Positions 35,359 to 43,260 of a stretch of 64,000 bases of DNA are shown piece by piece. The stretch spans positions 124,001 through 188,000 of the forward strand of contig NZ_JAMQOQ010000004.1 in NCBI RefSeq assembly GCF_031624635.1. Reading direction: 5' to 3'. Within the stretch, counting starts at the first letter, position 1; the number at the start of each line of letters is the position of its first letter. This DNA is from Halogeometricum sp. S3BR5-2. Its GTDB lineage: Archaea; Halobacteriota; Halobacteria; Halobacteriales; Haloferacaceae. The position numbers were made by a program, and so were the translations under genes. The notes under the pieces were generated by a model. It worked only from the letters and a program-made list of their open reading frames with translations. It was not told the DNA's origin and did not search any database.

Positions 35359-35676
35359 TTACCCTCGCGAGTGCAGCGAGTACGCGATGAGCAGGACGCC
35401 GAGGAACTGGAACAGGCGCGTGAGGAGCGTGAGCGGTTGCTGGTACTGGAGGCCGATGACACCCTCGCGGAGAAGCAGCGAACCGACGAAGGCGATGCCG
35501 AACGCGAGGGCCGTGAGGAGGAACAGACCCAGCGAGAGCGCCCGCATGGGCCGACTGTCGTGGCGGCGGTATCCGCGATAAGCCTGATAGCCCACGTAGG
35601 CACCGACGAGCGTCGAACCGAGAGCGAGCGCGACGATGGACCACTCCATCGCGGCGCCGGGAGAGACGGGAGCCAT
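35359..35676 (-). CDS. Small membrane protein paired with a winged-helix regulator
   Basis: A 105-residue protein with three hydrophobic helices (about residues 10-30, 45-67 and 78-98). The segment YVGYQAYRGYRRHDSRPMRAL is a basic cytoplasmic loop. It begins one base after the stop of an upstream winged-HTH gene, a pairing often seen in haloarchaea, where the membrane protein may modulate the regulator. The ATG at 35650 (MEWSIVAL) is an alternative start. Function unknown. Confidence 0.72.
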   Translation of the reverse strand: MAPVSPGAAMEWSIVALALGSTLVGAYVGYQAYRGYRRHDSRPMRALSLGLFLLTALAFGIAFVGSLLLREGVIGLQYQQPLTLLTRLFQFLGVLLIAYSLHSRG

Positions 35677-35677
35677 C

Positions 35678-36049
35678 TCAGAGGTCCTCCCACATCCTCG
35701 TGAACCGGTCGGCGGTGTCGCTCTCCCCCTCACCGGGGAACGACTCCTCGTCCGTGCGCCGCAGGGCCGCCTCGAAGGCTCCGTCGTCGAGCGTGATGGA
35801 TACCTCCGAGAGGGTGGCCGTGTAGACGCTGTAGTTGTTGTTGCTGGTCCGAACTCTGGTCTGTTCTTCGAGGAGTCCGTGCGCGCGCAACCGTTCCACC
35901 CGGCGGTAGACTGTCGGTTCGGACATCTCGCATTCGTCGGCAAGCTGTTGTGCGGACATTGGTTTGATACTCGTCGCTGCGAGGATATCCCGGGCGTACT
36001 CGTCGCTGAGAACGTCGAGAAGCTCACCCAGCGCGGAATCCTCACTCAC
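35678..36049 (-). CDS. Winged helix-turn-helix transcriptional regulator
   Basis: A 123-residue ArsR-like winged-helix protein. The DNA-binding part covers residues 5-65, with SAQQLADECEMSEPTVYRRVERL as the helix-turn-helix. It is followed by a beta-rich tail. It is the first gene of a two-gene unit with a small membrane protein. A TATA-like ATTAATAG lies about 30 bp upstream. No metal-binding cysteines are seen, so the signal is unlikely to be a metal. Confidence 0.85.
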   Translation of the reverse strand: MSEDSALGELLDVLSDEYARDILAATSIKPMSAQQLADECEMSEPTVYRRVERLRAHGLLEEQTRVRTSNNNYSVYTATLSEVSITLDDGAFEAALRRTDEESFPGEGESDTADRFTRMWEDL

Positions 36050-36074
36050 GTTTCGGTCGAACGGCCGCCCGTCT

Positions 36075-36084
36075 GATTAATAGG
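36075..36084 (-). promoter_or_regulatory. TATA box of the winged-helix/membrane protein unit
   Basis: The minus strand reads CCTATTAATC about 30 bp upstream of the start at 36049. The rest of the 290 bp up to 36339 holds no gene I can support. Confidence 0.5.
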
Positions 36085-36339
36085 ACCGTGGATATCGAAC
36101 GCGGACGGTCGCGGCGACCGGTTGCGGACGTGCCGGAGAGTCGGTCGGTCGGTGCAGTACCGAGGGAGGGCCGATGCGTCAACGGCAACGGCGATGGGGA
36201 GCGTCGTGCTGTCAGAGGCACGTCACCAGTAGTTGGTGCGGCACGTCGGTCGCTCATCGAAGCCCATCGCGTCTTGACCGACGGCCCGGCCGAGCATATA
36301 CGGGCGGGGCGAACTTCTAGGTCAGAAGTTCGCACGGTT

Positions 36340-37521
36340 TCAGGCCCGACAGCCCACCGACCGGCCGATTTCGATCAGCCGCTCGGTTCCGACACCGGTC
36401 CCCCGGACCGTGTAACCGTACCCCCCGCAGTTCCACGACAGCGAGAGGGTCGGCCCGTAGTCGAAGGTTGCGGGTCGGCCGTCGACCGTCGCGTCGCGTT
36501 CGTCGGGGTCGATATCGACCGCGTAGTCGAACTTCGCGACCGCGAGTTCGCGTCCGCCGTCGCGGTAGCGGAGTCCGACCCCGTCGACGCGACCGGTCGT
36601 GCGCGTGGCGTAGACCAACTCGAACGCGGGCGGCACGGTCGGATCCGGAATCGCCATCGAACTCCGCGACGCCAACTCGGCGCTGCTTCGGTACAGTTCC
36701 GTTTCGGGGACGTCGAGACGCTGCACCGTCGTATCGGCGCCCAACCGGGGCCGAAACGTCTCCGCCGATACCGACGCGTCGAACGTCACGTTCGTGTACG
36801 TCGTCGTCACCGACCGCCGGACGCCGTCGTCGACCCACGCCGTCCGCTGGCGGAGGGGGTAAAACCGCTCGGTGTCCACCCACAGTCGCTGTCGGTAGCG
36901 GGTCTCCCCTCGGTCGGATTCGGGCCTGACGTCGAGGACGTAGGCCGACCGTCCATCGACGGCGGTGGTCTCGACGAACTCGACGACGTAGTCGCGAGCG
37001 TCCACCCGGGGAGCGGTACCGCTGTGTCGGGGGACGACCGGCAGCGGGGACACTTCGACGGACCGCGGTCGTCCCGAGTCGTCGGTCAACCCCGCGGCGA
37101 CGACGAGTCGCTGGAGTCGGACGGCCGCGCGCGATTCGGTCGGCGGACCGGTCAACTCGATGACGGTCACGGCGTTCCGGTCGGTGTCCCGAAGCCAGAG
37201 CGTCGACCCGTTCGAGACCTGTATCCCGTACCGTCGGTCCGACTCGTCGCGAAAGCGGACCCGCCGCCGGTCGGTTCCCGGAACGCGCGTGACTGCGGCG
37301 ACGCTTCGGGAGGTGACCGTTCCGTTCGCGCGCATCTCGACCGTCTGCGTTCCGGTGAGAGCGCCGATGGATCGGTACCGCTCGGTCACGTTCGCGTTGA
37401 CCGAGGGATCCGCGTCGCCGATTGCACCCCCCGAGGCCCAGAGAAGTGCGGGAAGCGCGAGGCCGAGGAGTAAGAGCGCGGTGAGTACGCGTCGGTCGAA
37501 TCGAGGGAGGAGGCGGCTCAT
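36340..37521 (-). CDS. LolA-like (outer membrane lipoprotein-sorting type) secreted protein
   Basis: A 393-residue protein with an N-terminal hydrophobic segment (LTALLLLGLALPALLWASGG, about residues 13-32) that serves as signal or anchor. The rest is beta-rich and extracytoplasmic. The pattern VDTERFYPLRQRTAWVDDG and repeated antiparallel strands resemble the LolA/LolB fold found in haloarchaeal surface proteins. No lipobox Cys is present. Its role in an organism without an outer membrane is not established. It stands alone. Confidence 0.7.
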   Translation of the reverse strand: MSRLLPRFDRRVLTALLLLGLALPALLWASGGAIGDADPSVNANVTERYRSIGALTGTQTVEMRANGTVTSRSVAAVTRVPGTDRRRVRFRDESDRRYGIQVSNGSTLWLRDTDRNAVTVIELTGPPTESRAAVRLQRLVVAAGLTDDSGRPRSVEVSPLPVVPRHSGTAPRVDARDYVVEFVETTAVDGRSAYVLDVRPESDRGETRYRQRLWVDTERFYPLRQRTAWVDDGVRRSVTTTYTNVTFDASVSAETFRPRLGADTTVQRLDVPETELYRSSAELASRSSMAIPDPTVPPAFELVYATRTTGRVDGVGLRYRDGGRELAVAKFDYAVDIDPDERDATVDGRPATFDYGPTLSLSWNCGGYGYTVRGTGVGTERLIEIGRSVGCRA

Positions 37522-37764
37522 GCTGGTACGTTGAACTGATTGCCCCTGCGTGAGAGAGTTGGTAAACTCTTCCGAACGCCCGGCGTCCGAATCGGTCTCT
37601 AGCTCTGCGTGTAGTCAACCCGGGAGTGAAATACAGAAGTTTTGCTATATCTGTACGGAGAGAAATTACTGCGCTTCGCACGTAGTTGTAGTATAGTGGT
37701 CGAATTCTCGCGTGGCTATGTATATACGCACAAGTTCGATTTCCCGGTAACCGAATTGGAGAGT

Positions 37765-37938
37765 ATGTACACGAAAGCGGAACTCGACGACGAATTCGGC
37801 CCCATAGACGCGGACGAGTGCGCGGAGATGCGTTCGGCCTCGGAACTCGGTTACTCGACGGAGTCGCTGTCGGCGCTCTTCAGGTTCGAGGAGGCGCCGA
37901 TCCGGTACCACCTAGACGGGTGCTGTTCGCACCACTGA
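37765..37938 (+). CDS. Small protein with helix-turn-helix-like segment
   Basis: A 57-residue protein starting MYTKAELDDEFGPID. The part MRSASELGYSTESLSALFRF with following RYHL resembles a helix-turn-helix. It ends in CCSHH, a possible metal site. GGAG just upstream of the ATG supports this start, not the longer frame from 37642, whose first 40 residues are atypical. A TATATAC element lies near 37720. Function unknown. Confidence 0.6.
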   Translation: MYTKAELDDEFGPIDADECAEMRSASELGYSTESLSALFRFEEAPIRYHLDGCCSHH

Positions 37939-38113
37939 GCCGTCGGGCTCTCGGGAGGCCGACGCCGACGCAGGCTCCCGAAGCGAACGAACTCGTTTAG
38001 GTAGAGAGGGCAGTAGAGAGGAGTACGATCCTCGCCGGCCGCCGGTACCGACGGCGACGGTCCGGGCGGGCGCCGCGAACCGCGGAACGGAGGCCGGGAC
38101 GGGGGCGAGACTC

Positions 38114-38554
38114 ATGACCACAGGAACGGACTCGAACGCCGACGACATCGACGAACTCGAAGCGGAGATAGAGAGCCTGGAGTTCAGACGGCAGACGGAG
38201 GTGCTCTCCCCCGAAGAGGAGCACAAACTCGTCGAGCGAATCGAGACGAAGCGCGAACTCCTCCGGCAGAAGCGACGCATCGCGAGCGGGGACGGCCCGC
38301 CCATCGCTCGCGGCCAGACCGTTCACATCCGCTCCCGCGAACCGATGCTCGTCACGCGGGCGGGCGGGTCCCGAACGTACGGTGCGTGGGACGCCGAGGA
38401 CGGCGAACCGATCGGCGAGGCGTGGTCGCTCTCGGAGACCGCGGTGCGGGGGTTGATGCGGCGGTACGACTGGACGCAGGTCGACGGCGAGGCGATGACG
38501 TCCGTCGTGGGCGAGAGGGACGAGACCGACCGGAGAGAGACCGACCGGGAGTAA
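38114..38554 (+). CDS. Hypothetical protein with N-terminal coiled coil
   Basis: A 146-residue acidic protein. Residues 12-55 form a predicted coiled coil (IDELEAEIESLEFRRQTEV onward). A compact beta-containing part follows, with GQTVHIRSREPMLVTRAGGS and WSLSETAVRGLMRRYDW. It ends in a charged tail of Glu, Arg and Asp. I do not recognise a family. The codon pattern and composition match real haloarchaeal genes. Confidence 0.65.
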   Translation: MTTGTDSNADDIDELEAEIESLEFRRQTEVLSPEEEHKLVERIETKRELLRQKRRIASGDGPPIARGQTVHIRSREPMLVTRAGGSRTYGAWDAEDGEPIGEAWSLSETAVRGLMRRYDWTQVDGEAMTSVVGERDETDRRETDRE

Positions 38555-38665
38555 CGCGTCGTCGAGGCCGGAACCGGCGAGTGTTCTCGTTCACCCGCGA
38601 CGGCCGCTCCGCGGCGGGTCGCCGAAAGCAGTTTCCTGTTCGCGCCGTTCTGCCGAAGCGAGACG

Positions 38666-39355
38666 ATGGCAGACCGAGCGAGCGACTCCGAGGCGAATCG
38701 CGACGCGAACCCACGGCGCGGTTTTCCGAACCGCGTCGACGCGGCCGGAAGCGCGGCGGTGGTCGGCGCACTGCTCTGGACGGCGGCACCGTGGGCGGAA
38801 CGCGCCGTCTACGGTGACCGGCCGTACGTCGGAACGGAGTTCGACCTGCTCTCGTTCGTCGGCCTCCTCTCGGTGGGGGTCGGTGTCGCCGGATTTCGGG
38901 CCGCGTTCCGGTCGGAATACGGGGGGTTCGGGGCCGTCGGCGTCGCGTCGACGGGCGCGGGCGTCGCCGTACTCGCGGCACTCGCCGGACGGTCGGCGCT
39001 CGCCGTCGTCGCCGCCGGGTTCGGCGCGGTCCCGGCGACCGGCGAGGACCCGGCGGGTCTGATACTGACGCTCGCGTGGGTACTGGGAGTCGGACTGGCG
39101 ACGCTCGGAGCGGGCGCTCTCGGTGCCGCGCTCCGGCGTCTGACCGGTCGGTGGACCCTCGCCGCCGCGTCGCTCCTGTCCGGACTCGCCGTGCCGGTTC
39201 TCGTACTCCTCCTCCGAGCGCTGTCGCTGCTTCCCCTCGCGGTCGGAACGCTCGTCGTCCGGACGAACGTCGTCCTCCTTCCGCTGGGTCTCGGGTGGGT
39301 TGCGCTCGGTGCGGCGGTCCGGTCGCGAGTGCGAGTCGGCGGGTCGGAAGCGTAG
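38666..39355 (+). CDS. Hypothetical multi-span membrane protein
   Basis: A 229-residue protein with about six or seven hydrophobic helices starting near residue 25 (AAGSAAVVGALLWTAAPW). It is rich in Gly, Ala, Val and Leu. No transporter or enzyme motif is recognised. The N-terminal 20 residues are polar and the C terminus is basic (RSRVRVGGSEA). It lies about 75 bp before kptA in the same direction, without obvious functional link. Confidence 0.65.
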   Translation: MADRASDSEANRDANPRRGFPNRVDAAGSAAVVGALLWTAAPWAERAVYGDRPYVGTEFDLLSFVGLLSVGVGVAGFRAAFRSEYGGFGAVGVASTGAGVAVLAALAGRSALAVVAAGFGAVPATGEDPAGLILTLAWVLGVGLATLGAGALGAALRRLTGRWTLAAASLLSGLAVPVLVLLLRALSLLPLAVGTLVVRTNVVLLPLGLGWVALGAAVRSRVRVGGSEA

Positions 39356-39430
39356 CCGACGGGTGCTCGGAACTATCTCTGTGTTCCGACGGCCGACAGT
39401 CAGTAGTCGTCGGGGAGACTACGGGTCGGC

Positions 39431-40144
39431 GTGATCCGCGTCTGCGAGGACCACGGCCACTTCGAGGGCGACGGCTGTCCGGCGTGCGGCGACGAGGGGC
39501 GGAAGATACTCGACGACGAGCGCCGAACGCGCCTCTCGAAGTTCGTCAGCGGGGCGTTGCGTCACTTTCCCAACGACGCCGGACTGTCGGTCGACGACCG
39601 AGGGTGGACCGAGTACGGGGAACTCGTCGCGGCGGTCACGGAGCGGTACTCGTGGGCGGAACCGAAGCACGTCGAGGCGGTGACCGCGACCGACTCGAAG
39701 GGTCGCTTCGAGCGTCGCGGAGACCGGATTCGCGCGGCGTACGGTCACTCGATAGCGGTGACGCTGGAACCGACCGAGTCCGACGTTCCGGAACGCCTCT
39801 ACCACGGGACCGCACCCCGGAACGTCGGAGCGATACTCGACGAGGGTCTCAAGCCGATGGACCGCCAGCAGGTCCACCTCTCGGAGACGGCCGACGAGGG
39901 GCGCGAGGTCGGCCGGAGACACGCCGACGATCCGGTGCTCCTCGCGGTGGACGCGGAGGCGATGGAGTGCGAGGGATTCGAGGTGGACCGCCGGGGGGCC
40001 GGAACGTACACCGCCGCCCGCGTTCCGCCCGAGTTCCTCGAACGAGTGGACGGCGACGATGAACAGGCGGACCGCGAGGACGAACAGGCAGGCGACCAAG
40101 ACGGACAGGCAGGTGACCAAGACGGACAGGCGGACGACGAGTGA
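39431..40144 (+). CDS. kptA: RNA 2'-phosphotransferase KptA/Tpt1
   Basis: A 237-residue NAD-dependent tRNA 2'-phosphotransferase. The archaeal N-terminal zinc motif is present (CEDH with CPAC). RLSKFVSGALRHFP gives the conserved Arg and His of the RNA-binding lobe, and RLYHGTAPRNVGAILDEGL with VHLSETADEG the NAD-binding lobe. It removes the internal 2'-phosphate left by certain tRNA ligation routes by transfer to NAD. The last 30 residues are an acidic Glu/Asp/Gln repeat beyond the usual domain. The GTG of a longer form of the next gene overlaps its stop. Confidence 0.93.
   Translation: MIRVCEDHGHFEGDGCPACGDEGRKILDDERRTRLSKFVSGALRHFPNDAGLSVDDRGWTEYGELVAAVTERYSWAEPKHVEAVTATDSKGRFERRGDRIRAAYGHSIAVTLEPTESDVPERLYHGTAPRNVGAILDEGLKPMDRQQVHLSETADEGREVGRRHADDPVLLAVDAEAMECEGFEVDRRGAGTYTAARVPPEFLERVDGDDEQADREDEQAGDQDGQAGDQDGQADDE
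40086..40127 (+). repeat. 21-bp tandem repeat in the kptA tail
   Basis: Two 21-bp units (40086-40106 and 40107-40127) match at 20 of 21 bases and encode the repeating acidic tail of KptA (GDQDGQA units). Confidence 0.8.
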
Positions 40145-40221
40145 GACCCCGCGGCGGTACGGAGGCGGCAAACGAGAGCGAGTTCGGTGCCTATTCGGGT
40201 GCCGGCGGAGAACCCGCACCC

Positions 40222-40644
40222 GTGACAGAACTCAGCGCACACCACGTCGGCGTCACCGTCGCGGATCTCGAACAGACCGTCAAATTCTACCGGGACACGC
40301 TCGGGTTCCCCGTCGAGAGCGAGTTCTCCGTCTCGGGCGAGGCGTTCGCGACGGCCGTCGACGTCGAGAGTGCCACCGGTCGGTTCGCTCACCTCGACGC
40401 CGGCGGCGTCCGCGTCGAACTCGTAGAGTACGAACCGGAAGGAGAACGAGAGAGAGAATCGTCGGTGAATCAACCCGGCGCGAAACACCTCGGGTTCTCC
40501 GTCGACGATATCGACTCACTATACGAGTCGTTGGACGGACAGGTCGAAACGCTCAGCGAACCCCGGACGACCGACACAGGTTCTCGGATTCTGTTCCTAC
40601 GGGACCCTGAAGGGAATCTCGTCGAACTGCTGGAGACGTCGTAA
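40222..40644 (+). CDS. VOC family (glyoxalase-like) protein
   Basis: A 140-residue vicinal-oxygen-chelate protein made of two beta-alpha-beta-beta-beta units. Likely metal ligands are a His in AHHVGVTV at the start, the His in KHLGFSV and the Glu in NLVELLE at the end. The family includes glyoxalase I, methylmalonyl-CoA epimerase and dioxygenases. The GTG at 40222 was chosen because the domain starts at once there; the 27 residues from the upstream GTG at 40141 look like linker. Confidence 0.85.
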   Translation: MTELSAHHVGVTVADLEQTVKFYRDTLGFPVESEFSVSGEAFATAVDVESATGRFAHLDAGGVRVELVEYEPEGERERESSVNQPGAKHLGFSVDDIDSLYESLDGQVETLSEPRTTDTGSRILFLRDPEGNLVELLETS

Positions 40645-40726
40645 CCCGGGTCCGCCCTCCTTTCCTGTTCCTCTCTCCTCTACCCTCTCCGCCAGAGGTC
40701 TCGACTTCTCGGGCCAGGTAGTCTCC

Positions 40727-40746
40727 CACCCCACGTTTCCGTCGTT
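40727..40746 (-). repeat. Origin recognition box 1
   Basis: Exact copy of the 20-bp consensus on the minus strand, left of the AT-rich block. Confidence 0.85.
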
Positions 40747-40858
40747 CTTCGTCCGGCGTCTCTCGGTGTTTCCTTTCTCGGTCGTGAGAGGTGCCAGCAG
40801 GCGTTGTTGGCCGCTTCTCCACCTTTCCATTGTTCCCGGTGAAGTGGGGCCACACCCA

Positions 40859-40878
40859 CACCCCACGTTTCCGTCGTT
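40859..40878 (-). repeat. Origin recognition box 2
   Basis: Exact copy of the consensus on the minus strand, 132 bp from box 1. Confidence 0.85.
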
Positions 40879-40896
40879 AACTGTCTCGGGTGGGGA

Positions 40897-40921
40897 GGGG
40901 GAGGCATCGGGCGCCTCCCCC
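40897..40921. repeat. GC-rich hairpin at the edge of the unwinding region
   Basis: A perfect 9-bp stem (GGGGGAGGC with GCCTCCCCC) and a 7-base loop lie between box 2 and the AT-rich block. Confidence 0.75.
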
Positions 40922-41040
40922 GTTAAAATATCTAAAGCGGCTAGTGAACTATTCGTCTCTTATACGTATTAAAGTTGTCTATCCCTTAGCTAGTTTTCTG
41001 GCTAGCTACTACGTGGCTTCTGCCGACTTTTTGTCAAACT
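40921..41040. other. Putative DNA unwinding element
   Basis: The first 60 bases contain 20 G or C by my count, far below the surrounding level. The block is flanked by boxes in opposite orientation, as expected for the melting site. Confidence 0.7.
40987..41008. repeat. Inverted repeat TAGCTAG/CTAGCTA
   Basis: A perfect 7-bp stem with an 8-base loop lies inside the unwinding element. Confidence 0.6.
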
Positions 41041-41099
41041 ATTCTAGAGGAATACTGGTCGAGAGATAGCGGTGAAGACCTACCCGGCCTTCGTGCGGG

Positions 41100-41119
41100 A
41101 ACGACGGAAACGCGGGGTG
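41100..41119 (+). repeat. Origin recognition box 3
   Basis: Plus orientation with one mismatch to the consensus (GCGGGG for GTGGGG), followed by a GT run. Confidence 0.8.
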
Positions 41120-41161
41120 TGTGTGTCACTGAGAGTTTCTCCCCCAACCTTCGAGAGTAAG

Positions 41162-41181
41162 AACGTCGGAAACGTGGGGTG
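41162..41181 (+). repeat. Origin recognition box 4
   Basis: Plus orientation with one mismatch (AACGTCGG for AACGACGG). Confidence 0.8.
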
Positions 41182-41218
41182 GGTGGGTGAGGGGAGAACG
41201 GGATGACGAGAGAACGGG

Positions 41219-41238
41219 AACGACGGAAACGTGGGGTG
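41219..41238 (+). repeat. Origin recognition box 5
   Basis: Exact copy of the consensus, plus orientation. Confidence 0.85.
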
Positions 41239-41442
41239 AGGTGTCGAGAAACGCGGAAACTGAGGTTAAGACGGGAAGTCAACGAAAGGGTAGCGAGTGC
41301 TTCGCTGCCGGTGCTTCGACTGAAGACCGCCGTTCCCCGAGTTCCGCTTTCCTCTCTCGCAGACTCCATCGACTGAACGATACGTCGGTCATAACCGTCG
41401 CTACCCCGACCACCCCCTCCCCTCCCCTCCTCTTTCCCCCGG

Positions 41443-41462
41443 AACGACGGAAACGTGGGGTG
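41443..41462 (+). repeat. Origin recognition box 6
   Basis: Exact copy, plus orientation, followed by a GT run. Two degenerate versions follow at about 41473 and 41550, the latter just before the orc1 TATA box. Confidence 0.85.
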
Positions 41463-41583
41463 TGTGTGTCGGAACGGCGGAAATACGGTATCCGACCGAT
41501 AAGCGACAAAACGCCGAACACGGTACCGAGAGAGTTCTGAACCGAGAGAAACGTCGGAAATTCGGGGCCCCTCCCGGGATGGA

Positions 41584-41592
41584 TTTATATAC
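41584..41592 (+). promoter_or_regulatory. TATA box of orc1/cdc6
   Basis: TTTATATAC is centred about 27 bp upstream of the ATG at 41614, giving a leaderless transcript. A degenerate origin box at 41550 adjoins it, so Orc1 could control its own gene. Confidence 0.65.
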
Positions 41593-41613
41593 GATGGCTC
41601 TCACGACACTGTC

Positions 41614-42873
41614 ATGGAGAAAGATGGGTCACAGGACATCGCCGCGGAGATTTTCGCTCAGGAAGACCCCATCTTCAGGAACAAATCCCTCGTGGAGGTG
41701 GAGCACGTCCCGAGTCCCGAACGAATCGTCGGCCGCGACGACGAGATACGCGCCCTGTCGACCGAACTGCGGTCGGCGGTCAACGGCGACTCGCCGGAGA
41801 ACGTCATCCTGTACGGGGAGACGGGAACGGGGAAGAGTCTGGTCGCAAAACACGTCGCGAAGGCGGCCAAGTCGAACGCCGGCGACGTGCGCATCGGAAC
41901 CGTCTACGTCGACTGCTCTACCGACGACACCGAGACGCAGGCCATCTCCAGCATCGCGCGGACGCTCAACGACGAGGCGGTGACCGACATCCGCGTCCCG
42001 GAGACGGGACTCGCGAAGGCGGCGTACTACACGCGCCTGTACGCCATCCTCGACCAGCAGTACGACGTGGTCATCATCATTCTCGACGAGGCGGACATGC
42101 ATCCGGACGACCAGATTCTCATGTCGCTCTCGCGCGCCGTCGAGACGGGCAAGACCGACTGCCGCATCGGACTCATCGCCATCAGCAACAAGGTCCGGTG
42201 GGCGGAGGACCTGAACGACCGGGTGAAGTCGTCGCTCCAACCGCGCGAACTCAACTTTCACTCCTACGACGCCAACCAACTCCGCGCGATACTCAGTCAC
42301 CGGCGCGACGCGTTCCGCGAGGGCGTTCTCTCCGACGACGTGGTCCCCCTCTGTGCCGCCTACGCGGCGCAGGACCACGGAGACGCCCGGCAGGCCATCG
42401 ACGTCCTCCGAAACGCGGGGATGCTCGCTCAACGGGACGGCTCCGACGTCGTCACCCGCGACCACGTCGAGGACGCGAAGATGGAAGCCGAGAAGGACCG
42501 CTTCCGGGACCTCATCGGCGGTCTGACCGTCCAGAAGAAACTCGTCCTCTCGGCGGTGACGGCGCTCCACAAGGGGACCGACGACGACGAGTTCTCGATG
42601 GCGCAGATCATCGAAACCTACACGAAACTCTGCGAGGCGACCGGAACGTCGACGCGGTCGGACCGCCGCGTCCGCGACTTCGTCCGGCGCCTAGCGTTCC
42701 TCGACATCCTCGAACTTCGGAAACAGAATCTGGGCCGCGCGGGCGGCATCACCATCTACGCCCGCCTCCAACCCGACCACGACCTCGACATCGTCCACCA
42801 GACGGCGATGGACGACGAACAGTTCGTCGTCACGGACTCCGACGCCGAGAACGCCTCGCTCGACTCCTTCTGA
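41614..42873 (+). CDS. orc1/cdc6: Orc1/Cdc6 family replication initiator
   Basis: A 419-residue AAA+ origin-binding protein. Walker A is GETGTGKS (K74), Walker B IIILDEAD (D158, E159), and sensor 1 lies in LIAISNKVRWAEDL. The DARQAIDVLRNAG segment is the sensor 2 region. The C-terminal winged helix covers about residues 300-400, with SDRRVRDFVRRLAFLDILEL. It binds the neighbouring repeats and loads the replicative helicase. It sits between two sets of origin boxes, so it is the cognate initiator of this origin. The start is fixed by the TATA box spacing. Confidence 0.95.
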   Translation: MEKDGSQDIAAEIFAQEDPIFRNKSLVEVEHVPSPERIVGRDDEIRALSTELRSAVNGDSPENVILYGETGTGKSLVAKHVAKAAKSNAGDVRIGTVYVDCSTDDTETQAISSIARTLNDEAVTDIRVPETGLAKAAYYTRLYAILDQQYDVVIIILDEADMHPDDQILMSLSRAVETGKTDCRIGLIAISNKVRWAEDLNDRVKSSLQPRELNFHSYDANQLRAILSHRRDAFREGVLSDDVVPLCAAYAAQDHGDARQAIDVLRNAGMLAQRDGSDVVTRDHVEDAKMEAEKDRFRDLIGGLTVQKKLVLSAVTALHKGTDDDEFSMAQIIETYTKLCEATGTSTRSDRRVRDFVRRLAFLDILELRKQNLGRAGGITIYARLQPDHDLDIVHQTAMDDEQFVVTDSDAENASLDSF

Positions 42874-42922
42874 AGCCCCCCTTCTTCGCCACCCTCTCGT
42901 CCCGACTGGCATCCGGTCGGCC

Positions 42923-42942
42923 CACCCCGTGTTTCCGACGTT
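42923..42942 (-). repeat. Origin box behind orc1 (a)
   Basis: Minus orientation with three mismatches to the consensus, 50 bp after the orc1 stop. Confidence 0.65.
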
Positions 42943-42997
42943 TTCTCGGCGCGTCGACCGTTCTCCCGGCGCCCGCTGACGACCGCTTCTCGGAGGA

Positions 42998-43017
42998 CAC
43001 CCCTCGTTTCCGTCGTT
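42998..43017 (-). repeat. Origin box behind orc1 (b)
   Basis: Minus orientation with one mismatch (GAGGGG for GTGGGG). The remaining bases to 43229 hold no gene I can support. Confidence 0.75.
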
Positions 43018-43229
43018 TTATTTCGGAAATCTCGTCTACTTCGTCGCACGTCGTCGTCCGCTGTCCGCCGTTCGTCCAGTTCCGACCGTCGACCGCACTC
43101 GGTCCCGCCGAACCGTCCTCGCCCGACGACGGAGACGGCACGAACCCGTATCAGATTCGATATCCTCGCCCGAAATCGTTCGACTGGACCTCACATCAAA
43201 CAACTCTCAATTGATAACCAAGACGATAC

Positions 43230-43238
43230 TGATATATC
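43230..43238 (+). promoter_or_regulatory. TATA box of the chemoreceptor gene
   Basis: TGATATATC is centred 27 bp upstream of the ATG at 43261 and supports that start. The ATG at 43248 is out of frame. Confidence 0.55.
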
Positions 43239-43260
43239 AAAGATAGTATGACTAAAGCCG

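Larger units (their letters stand above)
40645..41613. other. oriC: Replication origin region next to orc1/cdc6
   Basis: This 969-bp gene-free region holds six good copies of a 20-bp element (AACGACGGAAACGTGGGGTG): two in minus orientation on the left, four in plus orientation on the right. An AT-rich block lies between them. The G-runs of both groups point away from the AT-rich block. This is the layout of haloarchaeal origins, with origin recognition boxes flanking a DNA unwinding element, and the next gene is orc1/cdc6. Two further copies lie behind that gene. Confidence 0.88.

Noticed and set aside
40645-41613. A CRISPR array, because of repeated 20-bp elements
   Set aside because: The elements change orientation and have irregular spacing; no cas gene is near. 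They match origin boxes next to orc1.
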